DNA of 64,000 nt from Acidobacteria bacterium RIFCSPLOWO2_12_FULL_68_19 (GCA_001767525.1 MELF01000045.1:145073-209072); one strand, 5' to 3'; shown: positions 48,991 to 62,525, counted from the first letter of the stretch. Translations and numbers: made by a program. Notes: generated by a model not told the origin, from the sequence alone.

Positions 48991-49482
48991 GTGGATCGCC
49001 TCTGGTCGCCCTGGCGTCTCGACTACGTGACGCGCGGCGCCGCCGGCTCCGGCTCCCCCTGCATCTTCTGCGCGACGCAGGCCGACCTGGTCGTCTGCGC
49101 GGGGACCACCTGCTACGTCATCCTCAATCTCTACCCGTATAACAACGGCCATCTGATGGTGGTGCCCTACCGGCACGTCGCCACGCTCGGCGAGCTGACC
49201 GAGGCGGAGCTCGGCGAGATCGGGCGGCTGACGCAGCGCGCCGAGGCGGCGCTCACCGAGGCGTACCGGCCGCACGGCCTGAACGTCGGGATCAACCTCG
49301 GTACGTCGGCGGGCGCGGGCATCCTCGATCACCTGCACGTGCACGTGGTGCCGCGCTGGAGCGGCGATACCAACTTCATGACGGTGGTCGGCGAGATGCG
49401 CGTGCTTCCCGAGGAGCTCGGCGCGAGCGCCGCGCGGCTGCGGCCGATCTTCGCGCGCCTCGCCTCGGGCTCACAGATCTAG
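48991..49482 (+). CDS. HIT-family nucleotide hydrolase/transferase
   Basis: This 163-residue protein has the histidine triad HLHVHVVPRW near residue 115 and the zinc-like CIFCA near the N-terminus. The layout is that of the AP4A phosphorylase/HIT group in Acidobacteria and actinobacteria. It acts on nucleotide phosphates such as AMP derivatives. The GTG start gives VDRLWSPWRLDYVT, the conserved beginning of this family. It is followed by a long hairpin element. Confidence 0.92.
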   Translation: MDRLWSPWRLDYVTRGAAGSGSPCIFCATQADLVVCAGTTCYVILNLYPYNNGHLMVVPYRHVATLGELTEAELGEIGRLTQRAEAALTEAYRPHGLNVGINLGTSAGAGILDHLHVHVVPRWSGDTNFMTVVGEMRVLPEELGASAARLRPIFARLASGSQI

Positions 49483-49488
49483 CCTGGA

Positions 49489-49908
49489 TTATTCACGGAC
49501 GCGTCGTTCACACTGCTGGGTTCTCCCTTCTCCGTTCGTGTTCCGGTTCGGGGCTGCCGTTCGTCGTTCATCTTCGAGCCGGGTCGAGGAGACACGTTCG
49601 CTCCGAAACGCGGCTCCGCAGGCCGGAAAAACGCCGCTCTGGCGTATCGTCGGTCGCAATGGCGTGGGGGCCCCCATCCCCACGCCGTGTCGCTGGCCTG
49701 CGCGGCGTTTTTCGTGATCGGAACGGCCTGCTCCGAACGCGTGTCTCCGCGAGCGTGTCCCCTCGACCGGTTCGTTCATGAATACTGTGGGCGAGACCTC
49801 CGGCCAGTGAACCGCGAACCCCGAACACGAACCCCGAACACGAACCTGAACACGAACCGAGAAGCGAGAACCGAGAAGCGTGAACGACTGATTCACGAAT
49901 AATGCGGG
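49489..49908. repeat. long-hairpin element, copy 3, with a nested inverted repeat
   Basis: The left arm (49489-49575: ATTCACGGACGCGTCGTTCA, GGTTCTCCCTTCTCCGTTCG) pairs with the right arm (49800-49908: CGAGAAGCGAGAACC, GAAGCGTGAACGACTGATTC). Between them a second inverted repeat pairs GGAGACACGTTCG with CGAACGCGTGTCTCC and GGAAAAACGCCGC with GCGGCGTTTTTC. The whole 420 bp can form one long hairpin. No gene lies in 49483-49981. Confidence 0.8.
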
Positions 49909-49981
49909 CTGGACAGGGTCGCCCGGAAACCGCCGGCGAGCGGCTGCGCCATTCAGGCCAGAATCTGCTAGTGTACTGGCC

Positions 49982-50233
49982 ATGAGAAAGGTCTCTATTC
50001 AGGACCTCAAGGCAAACCTCTCCGGGGTCATCGCGGAGGTCGAAGCCGGCACCCCCGTGGTCGTGACCCGGCACAACAGGCCGGTCGTCCACCTGCAGCC
50101 GGCGCGAAGCGGCGACGTGCATCGCGGCGCGCACGTGGGCCGCGGCCGACTGCGGCCCGCTCTGGCGCGGTCCGCCAGGAGACCGAGGGGGCGGTCCCTG
50201 GCGGTCCTGCTGGAGGACCGCGGAAACCGGTGA
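49982..50233 (+). CDS. Phd/YefM-type antitoxin
   Basis: This 83-residue protein begins MRKVSIQDLKANLSGVIAEV, the conserved Phd/YefM start, followed by TPVVVTRHNRPVVHL. Its C-terminal half is Arg-rich and would bind the toxin. It overlaps the PIN-domain gene by GTGA, the usual layout of VapBC-type pairs. Such antitoxins bind their own promoter; no operator was resolved in the short gap after the hairpin element. Confidence 0.87.
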   Translation: MRKVSIQDLKANLSGVIAEVEAGTPVVVTRHNRPVVHLQPARSGDVHRGAHVGRGRLRPALARSARRPRGRSLAVLLEDRGNR

Positions 50234-50670
50234 GCCCCGGCGCGCCGCCGCGCCCGCGGCGGCGGCTGTACATCGACACGTCGGCGTACCTCTGCGTCCT
50301 GCTGGGCGAGGACGGGGCGGACCGTCTGGCGGCCGAGACCGACGGCGCCGAACTGCTGTCGAGCGTGCTCCTCGTGCTGGAAGCGAGGCGGAATCTGACC
50401 AGGCTCGCGCGGAAGGGCCTGCTGACCTCGGAGCAGTACGCCGCGTGCGTCGAGCGCCTGGAGCACGACATGCAGCTCTTCGTGCTGCGGGACCTGACCC
50501 TCGATCTCTGCCACTCGGGCCTGCTGCCGGCCGTCATCACGCCGCGATCGCTCGACCTGGCGCATCTAAGGACCGCGCTCTGGTTTCATGGCCGCGAGGC
50601 GCTCACGAGATTCGTCACGCTGGACGGGGCGCAGGAGCAGGCAGCCCGCGAGCTCGGCTTGCCCGTGTGA
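50230..50670 (+). CDS. PIN-domain toxin (VapC-like ribonuclease)
   Basis: This 146-residue PIN-domain protein has acidic active-site residues: the first Asp in YIDTSAYLCVLLGED, Glu in LLVLEARRN and Asp in FVTLDGAQEQAA. VapC toxins cleave tRNA or rRNA when the antitoxin is lost. It is paired with the antitoxin gene just upstream. The pair is embedded between repeat elements, a common setting for mobile or selfish modules. Confidence 0.88.
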   Translation: MSPGAPPRPRRRLYIDTSAYLCVLLGEDGADRLAAETDGAELLSSVLLVLEARRNLTRLARKGLLTSEQYAACVERLEHDMQLFVLRDLTLDLCHSGLLPAVITPRSLDLAHLRTALWFHGREALTRFVTLDGAQEQAARELGLPV

Positions 50671-50716
50671 TGGGGGCGCCACGGCGCGCGGCCCGGGGTC
50701 AGACCCCTTCGAGGCG

Positions 50717-52087
<1,371 letters not shown>

Positions 52088-52139
52088 CGGCGTCAAGGAT
52101 ACAACGGTGGATGGGCCGGCGCGCCATGTCTCCGATCAC

Positions 52140-52168
52140 GGGCCACAGAGGCACAGAGACACAGAGGA
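52140..52168 (+). repeat. CACAGAGG repeat, copy 1
   Basis: GGGCCACAGAGGCACAGAGA with further ACACAGAGGA, identical over 29 nt to 53718-53746. Each copy is followed within about 20 nt by a long-hairpin element. Confidence 0.8.
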
Positions 52169-52185
52169 GTTCTTTAACCTGGATG

Positions 52186-52380
52186 ATTCACGAACGCGTC
52201 GTTCACACTGCTGGGTTCTCCCTTCTCCGTTCGTGTTCCGGTTCGGTTCTGCCGTTTGTCGGTCCCCGTCGGGAGTGCCGCCGATGCGAACCGAACCCCG
52301 AACACGAACCCTGAACACGAACCCTGAACACGAACCGAGAAGCGAGAACCAAGAAGCGTGAACGACTGATTCACGAAGAG
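52186..52380. repeat. long-hairpin element, copy 4
   Basis: The left end GATTCACGAACGCGTCGTTC and right end GTGAACGACTGATTCACGAA form terminal inverted repeats. Inner arms repeat GTTCGTGTTC / GAACACGAAC. Nearly identical to copy 5, which lacks one 13-nt CTGAACACGAACC unit. Confidence 0.85.
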
Positions 52381-52385
52381 TGCGG

Positions 52386-52445
52386 GTCAAGGCACCCTCG
52401 CACTCTCGCACCGTCGGACGCACCGTCGCACCCTCGTACGTGCGG
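52386..52445 (+). repeat. CTCGCACC repeat tract, copy 1
   Basis: A run of CTCGCACC and GTCGCACC words directly follows hairpin copy 4. It is the same word family as the long inverted repeat at 26030-26460. Confidence 0.7.
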
Positions 52446-52479
52446 CCGTCTGTTCGCGCACCCTCGCCGTGTGTCGTGC

Positions 52480-53664
52480 CTACGGTAGATTGGCGAGGAA
52501 GCGGTTGGCTGAGACGATTTCAACGCGCGTCGGCCCGATGTCGGGCAGACGCCGCTCCCGGGCGCCCCGGAGGACCACCTGGAACGCCGCGTCGGGGCGC
52601 GCCCGCTCCACGAAATAGCGGAGCCCGGGCACGAGCTCCGACTCCGAGAGCGTCGCCTCCACGGCCAGCCATGGCCTGCGCCCTCGAAGCACGACGAAGT
52701 CGACCTCGAGTCCCGCGCGATGGCGGAAGTAGCGAAGCTGCAGCTTCTCGCCCTCGATGTCAGCCGCCCAGTGCACCGCGCGCAGCAGGTGGAGCGCGAG
52801 CATGTTCTCGAACCGCGCGCCCTCGGACGCCGGCCGGGCCCAATCCCAGAAGTACAGCTTCTGCTCCTTCTTGACCGCCTTGATGCGCGGCCCGCCGAAC
52901 GGCGGCAGCCGGAAGACCGCGTCGAGCCGCTCGAGAATCGCGATCCAGCTCCGAACGGTTTCGAACGCCACCTCGAGGTCCTCACGGAGGCTGTTGATCG
53001 ACAGGATGCCACCGGCCACGTCGCCAAGCCGATCGAACAACAGCTCGAGCCGTTCGAGCTCCCGCACCTGCTCGAGCGACGCCACTTCCTCCTCGACCAG
53101 CCGGGCCCCATAGGCCAGCCGCCAGCGCGCCGCGCTTCGGTCGGAGCCTGAGAGGAGCGGCTCGGGAAAGCCGCCCAGGCGCAGGAGATCCTCGATTCCG
53201 CGCGGTGGCGGCGCCGTGCCGAGCGCCGGGATGTCGGCGATCTCGCCGAACGGCAGGGCGCACAGCTCGCTGTAGGTGATCGGATGGAGGTGGTGGGGGA
53301 GATAGCGCCCCTGAAGCGAGTCGCCGCCGTGGCCGTACGCCTCGAGGCGGGCGCTGCCGGTGACGAGCAGCTGCCGGCGCCGCCCGGCGGCGTCGGTCAG
53401 TTCCTTGAGGAAGGCGCGCCACCGCCGGAACTTGTGCAGTTCGTCGAAGGCCCAGAGCGGCCGGTCGCTGTCGAGCTGCCGCTTCTGAATGGCGAGCCGG
53501 TCGGCCGGCGCGTCCCAGCTGTAATAGCGGCCGCCGCCCGCCTCGACCAGGCGGCGGACGAGTGTGGTCTTGCCCGTCTGCCGCGGCCCCGAGAGCAGGA
53601 CCATCTTTCGCGGCAGGTCGGCGGCGACGGCGCCCGTCAGCCGGCGATCGATCAGCCGGGACAT
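52480..53664 (-). CDS. AAA_14/DUF4143-family ATPase
   Basis: This 394-residue protein has an N-terminal ATPase domain with Walker A LLSGPRQTGKTTLVRRL and Walker B PLWAFDELHKFRRW, then VTGSARLEAY. The C-terminal half (DUF4143) contains LEVDFVVLRGRRPWLAVEAT, a PD-(D/E)XK-like D..E.K-type motif without the final Lys. The family is widespread, often mobile, and of unknown function, possibly nucleic-acid related. The gene is bracketed by direct copies of a three-part repeat (CACAGAGG, long hairpin, CTCGCACC), which suggests movement as a cassette. The start has no strong ribosome site. Confidence 0.85.
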   Translation of the reverse strand: MSRLIDRRLTGAVAADLPRKMVLLSGPRQTGKTTLVRRLVEAGGGRYYSWDAPADRLAIQKRQLDSDRPLWAFDELHKFRRWRAFLKELTDAAGRRRQLLVTGSARLEAYGHGGDSLQGRYLPHHLHPITYSELCALPFGEIADIPALGTAPPPRGIEDLLRLGGFPEPLLSGSDRSAARWRLAYGARLVEEEVASLEQVRELERLELLFDRLGDVAGGILSINSLREDLEVAFETVRSWIAILERLDAVFRLPPFGGPRIKAVKKEQKLYFWDWARPASEGARFENMLALHLLRAVHWAADIEGEKLQLRYFRHRAGLEVDFVVLRGRRPWLAVEATLSESELVPGLRYFVERARPDAAFQVVLRGARERRLPDIGPTRVEIVSANRFLANLP

Positions 53665-53717
53665 TATTAGAGCATAGTCGAATATTGTCCGAGATACGAA
53701 AGGAGGCCGGCGATTAC

Positions 53718-53746
53718 GGGCCACAGAGGCACAGAGACACAGAGGA
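53718..53746 (+). repeat. CACAGAGG repeat, copy 2
   Basis: Identical over 29 nt to 52140-52168, in the same orientation and the same order relative to a hairpin element. Confidence 0.8.
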
Positions 53747-53755
53747 TGTCTCTCT

Positions 53756-53940
53756 CCTGGATGATTCACGAACGCGTCGTTCACACTGCTGGGTTCTCCC
53801 TTCTCCGTTCGTGTTCCGGTTCGGGTCTGCCGTTCGTCGGTCCCCGTCGGGAGTGCCGTCGATGCGAACCGAACCCCGAACACGAACCCTGAACACGAAC
53901 CGAGAAGCGAGAACCAAGAAGCGTGAACGACTGATTCATG
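53756..53940. repeat. long-hairpin element, copy 5
   Basis: Left end GGATGATTCACGAACGCGTC and right end GAAGCGTGAACGACTGATTC. Differs from copy 4 by a few substitutions and a 13-nt unit. Confidence 0.85.
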
Positions 53941-53962
53941 GCGCGGCCCGGGTCGAACCCCT

Positions 53963-54032
53963 CCGAAGCACCGTCGCACCCTCGCACCGTCGGACGCACC
54001 CTCGCACCCTCGCACCTCGCACCGTCGCACCT
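53963..54032 (+). repeat. CTCGCACC repeat tract, copy 2
   Basis: Tandem CCGTCGCACCCTCGCACC words following hairpin copy 5, mirroring 52386-52445. The rest of 53672-54068 has no gene. Confidence 0.7.
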
Positions 54033-54068
54033 GTGCCAGCCGCTTCACCCCGGCGACCGGTCTCGCGA

Positions 54069-54857
54069 TCAGCTTGCCAGCGGGAGCCGGCGGAGGAAGA
54101 CGCTGCGGACGCGCCTGAGGAGCACCTCGGCGTCGAACGGCTTGATGAGATAGTCGTCGGCGCCGAGCGAGAGCACCGTGCGCTCGACCTCGGGGCCGCT
54201 GTCGGCCGTCAGCACGATGACCGGCATGCGGGCGCAGGCCTCATCGGCGCGTAGCGCCGACAGCGTCTCGTAGCCGTCCACCTCCGGCATCAGCAGGTCG
54301 GTAATCAGCAGGTCCGGGCGATGCGCGACGGCCATGTCGATCCCTTCGCGTCCGTTCCTGGCTTCGAGCACCTGGTAGCCGCCGCGCTGCAGCAGCAGCC
54401 CGACGAGCATCCGGATCATCCGGTCGTCATCAACGATGAGGACGCGCCGGGCGCCTGGCGCGGTGGACGCGGCACGGCCGCAGATGGGCGCCCGGCGCGG
54501 CTCGACGCCGGAGGATCGCGGATAGCAGCGGTCGAGTGCCGGCGTGAGCTGCGAGGGACGGGCGAGCCGCGGGTCCGCCTGTCGTCCGGACGTGAGGCTC
54601 AGGTCGGTGTCGACCTCGGCGGCGAACGGCTGCGCGGTGGCGTAGGTCAGCGATCGGTTGTCTTCGGCGATCGGCAACACGAGGTGCCGCCGGGCGAGCG
54701 GTTCGGGGACGAGCCGCAGCGCCAGCGGGCTGACCTCGGTGCTCTCGAGATCGATCAGCGGAATTCCGGTGGCTGCGCTCAACGCCTCGTACGCCGCGCG
54801 TTCGAGCACGGAGGCTGGTGCGACGCGTGCTGCGCTCACGGGGCGGGTGGGGAGCAC
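54069..54857 (-). CDS. MshEN-like domain fused to a response-regulator receiver (start uncertain)
   Basis: This protein is about 262 residues. Residues about 18-115 resemble the N-terminal domain of type II secretion/pilus ATPases (ALSAATGIPLIDLESTEVSP, LVPEPLARRHLVLPIAED), a domain that in MshE binds cyclic di-GMP. The C-terminal half is a receiver: RVLIVDDDRMIRMLVGLLLQ, acceptor in LLITDLLMPEVDG, VLTADS and DDYLIKPFD. No ATPase or output domain is present. The GTG at 54857 was chosen because upstream codons are low-complexity Arg-rich; the MshEN domain seems truncated at its N-terminus. It may couple c-di-GMP or pilus signalling to a kinase in the neighbouring cluster. Confidence 0.7.
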   Translation of the reverse strand: MLPTRPVSAARVAPASVLERAAYEALSAATGIPLIDLESTEVSPLALRLVPEPLARRHLVLPIAEDNRSLTYATAQPFAAEVDTDLSLTSGRQADPRLARPSQLTPALDRCYPRSSGVEPRRAPICGRAASTAPGARRVLIVDDDRMIRMLVGLLLQRGGYQVLEARNGREGIDMAVAHRPDLLITDLLMPEVDGYETLSALRADEACARMPVIVLTADSGPEVERTVLSLGADDYLIKPFDAEVLLRRVRSVFLRRLPLAS

Positions 54858-55132
54858 AGCGCGTGCCAAGGAACTCCGGCGGGGCCGCTGCGCTCTGCGA
54901 TGCGCGGCCCCGCCTCTGTTCGTAGGCCGGGCCCGCGAATAGATGGAGCAGCGGACCCGGCGATCGCTGTGCGCTATGGCGGCGCACGCTGTGCGTGCGT
55001 GCGTGCGAAAGCGCACACGCCGCCGCGGCACGACCGACTCGCGGGTGCGCCTAAGTACTTCTCCACGCCCTACTTCGACCACGTCTTCGACGGCCTCACG
55101 CCTCTGGCGCGCCTCGTGCTGGATGGTGCGGC

Positions 55133-57112
55133 ATGCGTTCGAACGTGGCGTCGTTCACTGTCGTCTGCGTGCTCGTTGCAAGTGTTTCGAGGGTCGTCGC
55201 GCAGACGCCCGACCTGACGACGCTGTCGCTCGAAGAGCTGCTGAACGTCGAGATTACGTCGGTGTCGCGGAAGGAAGAGACGCTCCTCCGGACCGCGGCT
55301 GCCGTGTACGTCATCACCGAGGACGACATCCGGCGATCCGGCGCGACGACGCTGCCCGATCTGTTCCGCATGGTCCCGGGCCTCTCGGTCGCGCAACTGA
55401 ACGCCAACACCTGGTCGGTCACCGCGCGCGGCTTCGGCGGCACCCACGCCAACAAGCTCCTGGTGCTCATCGACGGCCGCAGCACCTACGCGCCGCTCAA
55501 CGGCGGCGTGAACTGGGAGATGCAGCTGCTGCCGCTCGACGCCGTCGCGCAGGTCGAGGTCATCCGCGGGCCTGGCGGGTCGCTCTGGGGCACCAACGCG
55601 ATCAACGGCGTCATCAACATCATCACGAAGACCGCCCACCAGAGTCCGGGCGCCCGCGTCGCCACGCATGCGAGCCGCTACGAGCCGGGGACCGTCGACT
55701 TCAGCTACGGCGGCCGGTTCGGCACGAGTGGCGCGCACGTGACGCAGGGCCGGTACTTCCAGCGGCAGTCGTCCGGCCTCACCTCGGGCCGCGCCAACGG
55801 CGATGACCTCGACGCCGCCTACGCCCGGACGCGGCTCGACTGGGGCGCGCAAGCCGACACCTTCTCCTTCCAGGCGGATCTGCTGCGCAGCACCGGCAGC
55901 CGCGTGCACTCCGAGGCGCGCCTGTCGCCGCCGTATCGAACGGTCGAGGAGACGGGCGTCGAGTCGACGGCGGGCAACGCTCTGTTTGCCTGGAAGCGCT
56001 CGGCGCGAGGCCGGACCGAGTCCAGCGTCCAACTCTTCTACAGCGGACTTGCCCGGGCGGAGCTGGCCGAGCGGGCGCACACTGCCGACCTGGACGTCCG
56101 GCAGCGCCGGCGCCTGGGCGCCCGCCACGATCTCGTCGCCGGCGTCGGCTACCGCTCCATCCTTGGCACCGTCTCGCCCGGGCCGAGCCTGGTGATCCGG
56201 CCCGGGCGCGTGCACGAACACCTCATGACGGCGTTCCTCCAGGACGAGGTCGCGATTGCCGATGCGCTGCGCGTCAGCGCCGGCGGCCGGGTCGAACGCA
56301 GCAGCGAGACTGGAATCGCTGTGCAGCCGACGGTTCGGGGACTCTGGGCCGTTTCGCCGCGGCAGTCCGTGTGGGGCGCCGTGTCGCGCGCCGTCCGTGT
56401 GCCGAACCGGTTCGAGCGGGGCATGTTCATACTGCTGTCGGCCGGCGCCGGCCCTGCGGGGCTGCCGCTCGCCGTGACGCTGGAAGGCTCGCGCGACACC
56501 AAGCCGGAGATTCTCACGGAGTACGAAGCCGGCTACCGGGTGCTGTGGCGCACCGTGTCGATCGACCTCGCAGCGTTCATCGGCGCCTACGACGATCTGG
56601 CGAGCCACACGCCGGCCGCGCCGGGGATTGGCGAGGTGTTCGGCGCCCGTGCGTTCCGCGTCCCGCTCGTCGCGGCCAACGAGGCGTTCGGCACCTCCCG
56701 CGGAGTGGAGGTGGCTGGGGCGTGGAAGCCGATGCCCTGGTGGCAGGTCGCAGGCAGCTACTCGACCTACGACGTCGACTTCGGCTCCCGCACCGGCAGC
56801 GCGGCGGAGTCGGTGCCGATCAACGGTCCGGTGCCGGGCCACCTCCTGCACCTGCGGGGGTCGATCGATCTGACCGGCGGGTTCGGGGCGGGCGCGCTGT
56901 TCTACCGGGCGTCGACCATCGAAGAGCTGCAGATTCCCGTCGTCAATCGGCTCGATCTGCGCCTGACCTGGACCCGCGGCAGCGTCGTGCTCGGCGCCGG
57001 GGCGCAGAACCTCCTGCACGCCGAGTCCGTCGAGTACGCGGACCGCACCGCTCGAGTGCTGCCGAGCCCGGTGCGCGTCAATCCGTACGTGGACGTGTCG
57101 TGGCGCTTCTGA
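55133..57112 (+). CDS. TonB-dependent outer-membrane receptor
   Basis: This 659-residue receptor has a signal peptide, a plug domain (KEETLLRTAAAVYVITEDDI, GVNWEMQLLPLDAVAQVEVI, GTNAINGVINIITK) and a beta-barrel ending in YVDVSWRF. It begins the mature part with LTTLSLEELLNVEITSVSRK, a TonB-box-region motif common in receptors linked to sensor kinases. The substrate is unknown; a siderophore, vitamin or oligosaccharide is possible. It is followed by YfiR and two kinases on the same strand. Confidence 0.92.
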   Translation: MRSNVASFTVVCVLVASVSRVVAQTPDLTTLSLEELLNVEITSVSRKEETLLRTAAAVYVITEDDIRRSGATTLPDLFRMVPGLSVAQLNANTWSVTARGFGGTHANKLLVLIDGRSTYAPLNGGVNWEMQLLPLDAVAQVEVIRGPGGSLWGTNAINGVINIITKTAHQSPGARVATHASRYEPGTVDFSYGGRFGTSGAHVTQGRYFQRQSSGLTSGRANGDDLDAAYARTRLDWGAQADTFSFQADLLRSTGSRVHSEARLSPPYRTVEETGVESTAGNALFAWKRSARGRTESSVQLFYSGLARAELAERAHTADLDVRQRRRLGARHDLVAGVGYRSILGTVSPGPSLVIRPGRVHEHLMTAFLQDEVAIADALRVSAGGRVERSSETGIAVQPTVRGLWAVSPRQSVWGAVSRAVRVPNRFERGMFILLSAGAGPAGLPLAVTLEGSRDTKPEILTEYEAGYRVLWRTVSIDLAAFIGAYDDLASHTPAAPGIGEVFGARAFRVPLVAANEAFGTSRGVEVAGAWKPMPWWQVAGSYSTYDVDFGSRTGSAAESVPINGPVPGHLLHLRGSIDLTGGFGAGALFYRASTIEELQIPVVNRLDLRLTWTRGSVVLGAGAQNLLHAESVEYADRTARVLPSPVRVNPYVDVSWRF

Positions 57113-57144
57113 CTTCCCGGTCCTCCGGCGGTTCCAGCGAGGCC

Positions 57145-57705
57145 ATGTCCACGATGCGCCCGGCCGACCGCCGTGGCCCGTGGGCCGTGTGCCTGGCGCT
57201 CTCGGCGTGCCTGCTCGGGCCCGCCTTCGGCCAGGGGTGGGCGGAGGCGCAGGCCGCACTCAACGAGGACGAGGTCAAGGCGGCGTTCCTCTACAACTTC
57301 GGCAAGTTCGTCCAGTGGCCGCCCTCCAGCCATCGACAGGGCGACATCGTCATCGGCGTGCTCGGGTCCTCGCGCGTACTGGCGGTCCTCGAGGGCATCG
57401 CCCGGGGGCAACAGATCAACGGCCGTGCGGTCGTCGTGCGCGCCATGGGCGCCGACGACGACCCGCGGGCCTATCACATTGTCTTCATCGGGACGGCCGC
57501 GGCGCGGCGCGCCCGGGAGATCGTCGGGCGCGTGCACGCCGCCGGCGTGCTCACGGTGGGCGAGCAGCCGGATTTCCTGGCCGAGGGCGGCCTGGTCCGG
57601 TTCTACGTCCGCGACCGCCGGATCCGGTTCGAGATCGACCCGGTGGGAGCGCAGCGCGACGGGCTGAAGATCAGCGCGCAACTGCTCAGCCTCGCCGCGC
57701 GATGA
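57145..57705 (+). CDS. YfiR-family (DUF4154) periplasmic regulator
   Basis: This 186-residue protein has a signal peptide and the YfiR fold pattern [20 protein letters not shown], then [11 protein letters not shown], and [20 protein letters not shown], ending with [20 protein letters not shown]. In Pseudomonas YfiR restrains a membrane diguanylate cyclase (YfiN). Here the next gene is a hybrid histidine kinase with a similar periplasmic sensor instead, so it probably restrains that kinase. The start follows GCGAGG. The stop is 7 nt before the kinase ATG. Confidence 0.9.
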   Translation: MSTMRPADRRGPWAVCLALSACLLGPAFGQGWAEAQAALNEDEVKAAFLYNFGKFVQWPPSSHRQGDIVIGVLGSSRVLAVLEGIARGQQINGRAVVVRAMGADDDPRAYHIVFIGTAAARRAREIVGRVHAAGVLTVGEQPDFLAEGGLVRFYVRDRRIRFEIDPVGAQRDGLKISAQLLSLAAR

Positions 57706-57712
57706 GGAGCAG

Positions 57713-60402
<2,690 letters not shown>

Positions 60403-60406
<4 letters not shown>

Positions 60407-62343
60407 CCGGCGAATCTCTGACGCGACTGCTCGTCGTCGATGACGACCCGCGCCTGGGCGACTACCTGCGCGTGCTGCTGGCGCGGACCGCGACGCGGTA
60501 CGCCGTCGACGTGGCCGGCACGGCCGAAGCAGGCCTCAGCGCGCTCCGCGCGGGGCGGCATCACGTGTGTCTGCTCGACTACCGCCTGGGCGCCGAGGAC
60601 GGACTCGACCTCCTGCGGAAGGCGCGCGCCCTGGAGATCCGCACGCCCGTCATCCTCCTGACCGGCGACAGCGACTCGTCGCTCGAGTTCACGGCGATCG
60701 AGGAGGGCGCCTCCGACTATCTGAACAAGGCGGACCTGGCGCCGGCGCGGCTCGAGCACGCCGTGCGCCGCGCCGTGGCGCGCCGCCGCGCCGACGCCGC
60801 GCTCCGCGAGCGCGAGCTGCGCGTGGCCGACGCCGAGGCGTTCGCCCTCGTCATGCGCGCCACCATCGCCCTCGACGGACGATGGATCAAGGTGTCGCCG
60901 CGGCTGTGCGAGCTGCTCGGCTACACCGAGGAGGAGCTGCGCCGCCGGCGCCTCACCGACCTCATCCATCCCGACGACGTCGAGGGGTGCATCGAGGAGC
61001 GCCGGCGCCTGGTGGACGAGGGCGTGCGCACGATCGAGCTCGAGCGCCGGTACCTCCGGCGCAACGGCGACGTCGTCTGGATGTACCAGAACTGTTCGCT
61101 CGTGCGCATCGAGGACGACATCCCGTGCGAGATGCTCGTCTACTTCCGCGACATCACCGAGCAGAAGCGGCTGCAGGAGCAGCTCGGCCAGGCGCAGAAG
61201 ATGGAGGCGGTCGGCCAGCTCGCCGGCGGCGTGGCGCACGACTTCAACAACCTGCTGACGGCGATTCTCGGCTACGCCGAGCTGCTCAAGGAGCGCTGCA
61301 GCGACACGCCCGACATCTGCGCCGACGTGGAGGAGATCCGCAAGGCCGGCGTGACGGCGGCCGCGCTGACCGAGCAGCTCCTCGTGTTCAGCCGCAAGCG
61401 GCTGGTCCGCCCCGACGTGCTGTCGCTCAACGCCGTCCTCGACGGCATGCGGCGCCTGCTCGTCCGGCTGCTCGGCGAGGACATCGTCCTGGAGATGGCG
61501 CCTGGCGCCGACGTGCCGGCGATCGAGGCCGACCCGGTGCAGATCCAGCAGATCATGATGAACCTGGCGACCAACGCCCGCGATGCGATGCCGCGCGGCG
61601 GGCGCCTGACGATCCGGACGGCGCACGTCGCGGCGCCGCCCGCGGCCCCCGCGGCCGCGCTCCCCGCCGGCGCCTACGTGGCGCTGACGGTGCGCGACAC
61701 CGGCGTCGGCATGGACGGGGCGACCCGGGCGCGCATCTTCGAGCCGTTCTTCACCACCAAGCGGGACGGCCGCGGCACCGGCCTTGGGCTCGCCACGGTG
61801 TACGGCATCGTCCGGCAGAGCGGCGGCGCCATCGACTGCGACTCGGCGCCGGGCGAGGGCACCACGTTCACGATGTTCTTTCCCGTTTCCACCAAGCGCG
61901 CGGTCGAGAGGCCGGCGAGCGGCCAGGCGGCCGGCGCCGGCACCGGCACGATCCTGCTCGTCGAGGACCGCGACGACGTCCGGCGGATGACGCGCCGCGT
62001 CCTGGAGCGCGGCGGCTACGACGTCATCGATACCGGCGACCCGCGCCAGGCGGGCGCGCTGGCGGCGAGTCGTCCCGTGGAGCTGCTGCTGACCGACGTC
62101 GTCATGCCGGGGCTGAGCGGCCCGGAGCTGGCGCGCCAGATCCGGGGCGATCGTCCGGCGCTGGCGGTGCTCTTCATGTCGGGATTTCAGGGGCGCGAGG
62201 CGCTCGACGATATCGCCGACGCTCCGTTCCTGCACAAGCCGTTCACGCCGCACGCGCTGCTGGCCAAGGTCGGCGAGGTGCTCGCGGCCAGGGCAGCCGG
62301 TGCGCACGTGGAGCCGGCCGCGCGGCAGGCCCGGGTGGGATGA
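60403..62343 (+). CDS. receiver-PAS-histidine kinase-receiver protein
   Basis: This 646-residue soluble sensor kinase has an N-terminal receiver ([20 protein letters not shown], acceptor in [11 protein letters not shown]), a PAS domain ([20 protein letters not shown]), an H-box [20 protein letters not shown] of the HWE/HisKA-like type with [14 protein letters not shown], an ATPase domain ([21 protein letters not shown]) and a C-terminal receiver ([12 protein letters not shown], acceptor in [13 protein letters not shown]). It has no membrane segment. It overlaps the hybrid kinase gene by ATGA, so the two are probably partners in one phosphorelay. Confidence 0.9.
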
Positions 62344-62525
62344 GGCGGGCGGTGCGTGCAACCGATGGGCGTGTGTGTGCGGGCCCGGCGTGTGCGGCGC
62401 ACAGGCGCCCGCCGGTCCTGGAGGGGAGATTCGTGTAACAGAGGGGAGCACAAGGAGTTAGTGTGACGCCCCATTCTGGCGCGTGTTCTGCACGGTCTCG
62501 GGTGGTTGCAAGGAGGCAACACACG

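Noticed and set aside
49639..49741. Intrinsic terminator or riboswitch downstream of the HIT gene
   Set aside because: The GGAAAAACGCCGC/GCGGCGTTTTTC pairing is real, but the arms are too far apart for a terminator and belong to the nested palindrome; no riboswitch consensus was recognised.
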